From a bacterium (GTDB lineage Bacteria > UBP14 > UBA6098 > B30-G16), in contig QNEG01000081.1 of assembly GCA_003645115.1 (NCBI GenBank), positions 1-6,754 of the forward strand: a stretch of 6,754 bases of DNA, written 5' to 3'. Made by a program: the position numbers and the translations under genes. The notes under the pieces are model-generated. The model made no database searches. It saw only the letters and a program-made list of their open reading frames with translations, and was not told the origin of the DNA. Shown piece by piece: positions 6,101 through 6,754 of the stretch. Positions within the stretch are counted from its first letter, which is position 1, and each line of letters begins with the position of its first letter.

Positions 6101-6754
6101 ATGCGGGTTTGTGTGATAATACCAGCATATCAGGCTGAAAAGTCATTGCCTCAACTTTTGGCGCAAATGGAAAAAGTATTCCCATTGAATGATGTGTTAG
6201 TAGTGGATGATGGTTCTACCGATGGGACTGGCGAAATCTGCCGTCGGTCCGATGTAAATCTGCTTACATTGAATAAGAACCGTGGCAAGGGTTATGCTCT
6301 TCGCACAGGTTTTAAATGGGCAATCGATTCCGGATACGATGCTGTTATCACTGTGGATGCCGATTTGCAGCATCCACCAAATCTTATTCCCCAGTTTACC
6401 ATGGCTCTTAACAATGGCGCCGATGTGGTTATCGGCAACAGGATGAGAGACATTTCCACTATGCCCATAGAACGTAGGGTCAGCAATTTTCTATCATCAT
6501 TCTGGGTATCATTGTTAGCGGGGAAAAAACTGCCCGATAGTCAATGTGGATTTCGAGCGATAAAAAAATGGGTTCTACAAAAAGCCAGACTCCATTTCAA
6601 TAGATATCAAGCTGAAAGTGAATTACTGATAGAATGTTGTCGAATGGGGGCGAATATTAAATTCATTTCTATTCCCACTATCTACAATGGATGTAAGAGC
6701 TATTTTCATCCGATTTTGGACACAGCGAGGTTTATTTTTTTCGTGCTAACATAC
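6101..6754 (+). CDS. Family 2 glycosyltransferase (dolichyl/polyprenyl-phosphate sugar synthase-like), truncated by the window end
   Basis: An open frame of 218 codons from an ATG one base after the kdsC stop, with GGAGAG at 6091-6096 as ribosome site; no stop occurs before the window ends. The GT-A fold is clear: VCVIIPAYQAE (3-13), VVDDGSTDGTGEI (34-46) for nucleotide binding, NKNRGKGYALRTGF (58-71), and the metal-binding VDADLQHPP (85-93). ADVVIGNRM (107-115) and DSQCGFRAI (146-154) are typical of the DPM1-like subgroup that loads sugars onto polyprenyl phosphate. From about residue 202 the chain becomes hydrophobic (ARFIFFVL), which may begin a membrane segment. Transfers a sugar from a nucleotide donor; donor and acceptor cannot be read from sequence. 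Pairing with kdsC suggests lipopolysaccharide or another envelope glycan. Confidence 0.92.
   Translation, partial: MRVCVIIPAYQAEKSLPQLLAQMEKVFPLNDVLVVDDGSTDGTGEICRRSDVNLLTLNKNRGKGYALRTGFKWAIDSGYDAVITVDADLQHPPNLIPQFTMALNNGADVVIGNRMRDISTMPIERRVSNFLSSFWVSLLAGKKLPDSQCGFRAIKKWVLQKARLHFNRYQAESELLIECCRMGANIKFISIPTIYNGCKSYFHPILDTARFIFFVLTY

Noticed and set aside
1..6754. CRISPR array, tRNA, rRNA, prophage or defence-system genes
   Set aside because: No regularly spaced direct repeats, no clover-leaf or rRNA-like segments, and every large open frame has a metabolic, transport or envelope identity.

Overview
The window carries five complete genes, one gene running off the right edge and a possible gene tail at the left edge, all on the + strand. 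The organism looks like a diderm (Gram-negative-type) bacterium of moderate GC (about 42% by eye). KdsC points to Kdo and therefore lipopolysaccharide. A large secreted protein ends in a 'NPFNS...SGVYLVKL...KKIVLLK' tail of the type-A type IX-secretion-sorting kind, which is common in Bacteroidota relatives and uncultured FCB-type candidate phyla. I cannot name a phylum more closely than that.

Layout: 1-96 is a possible C-terminal fragment, weakly like a formylglycine-generating-enzyme (SUMF1) domain. 209-1132 is ornithine carbamoyltransferase (argF). 1214-2098 is a PflX-type radical SAM protein. 2188-3015 is a six-TM voltage-gated K+ channel with a C-terminal zinc ribbon. 3031-5286 is a secreted transglutaminase-like multidomain protein with a sorting-type tail. 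5287-5502 is non-coding and holds a 113-nt imperfect palindrome. 5503-6099 is KdsC, followed after one base by a family 2 glycosyltransferase that runs off the end.

Functional grouping: kdsC and the glycosyltransferase are almost certainly co-transcribed and fit cell-envelope glycan synthesis. The channel and the secreted protein are 15 nt apart and probably share a transcript, with no obvious functional link. argF and the radical SAM gene are separated from each other and from the channel by 80-90 nt and look like independent housekeeping or accessory genes. No tRNA, rRNA, CRISPR array, transposase gene or convincing intrinsic terminator was seen.

I do not see a clear new multi-gene system. 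The most unusual signals are compositional and structural. Four palindromic tetramers (GATC, GTAC, CTAG, GGCC) appear to be completely absent from 6.75 kb. The 113-nt palindrome has three paired blocks, and every mismatch in its central stem is a G-U wobble when read as RNA.
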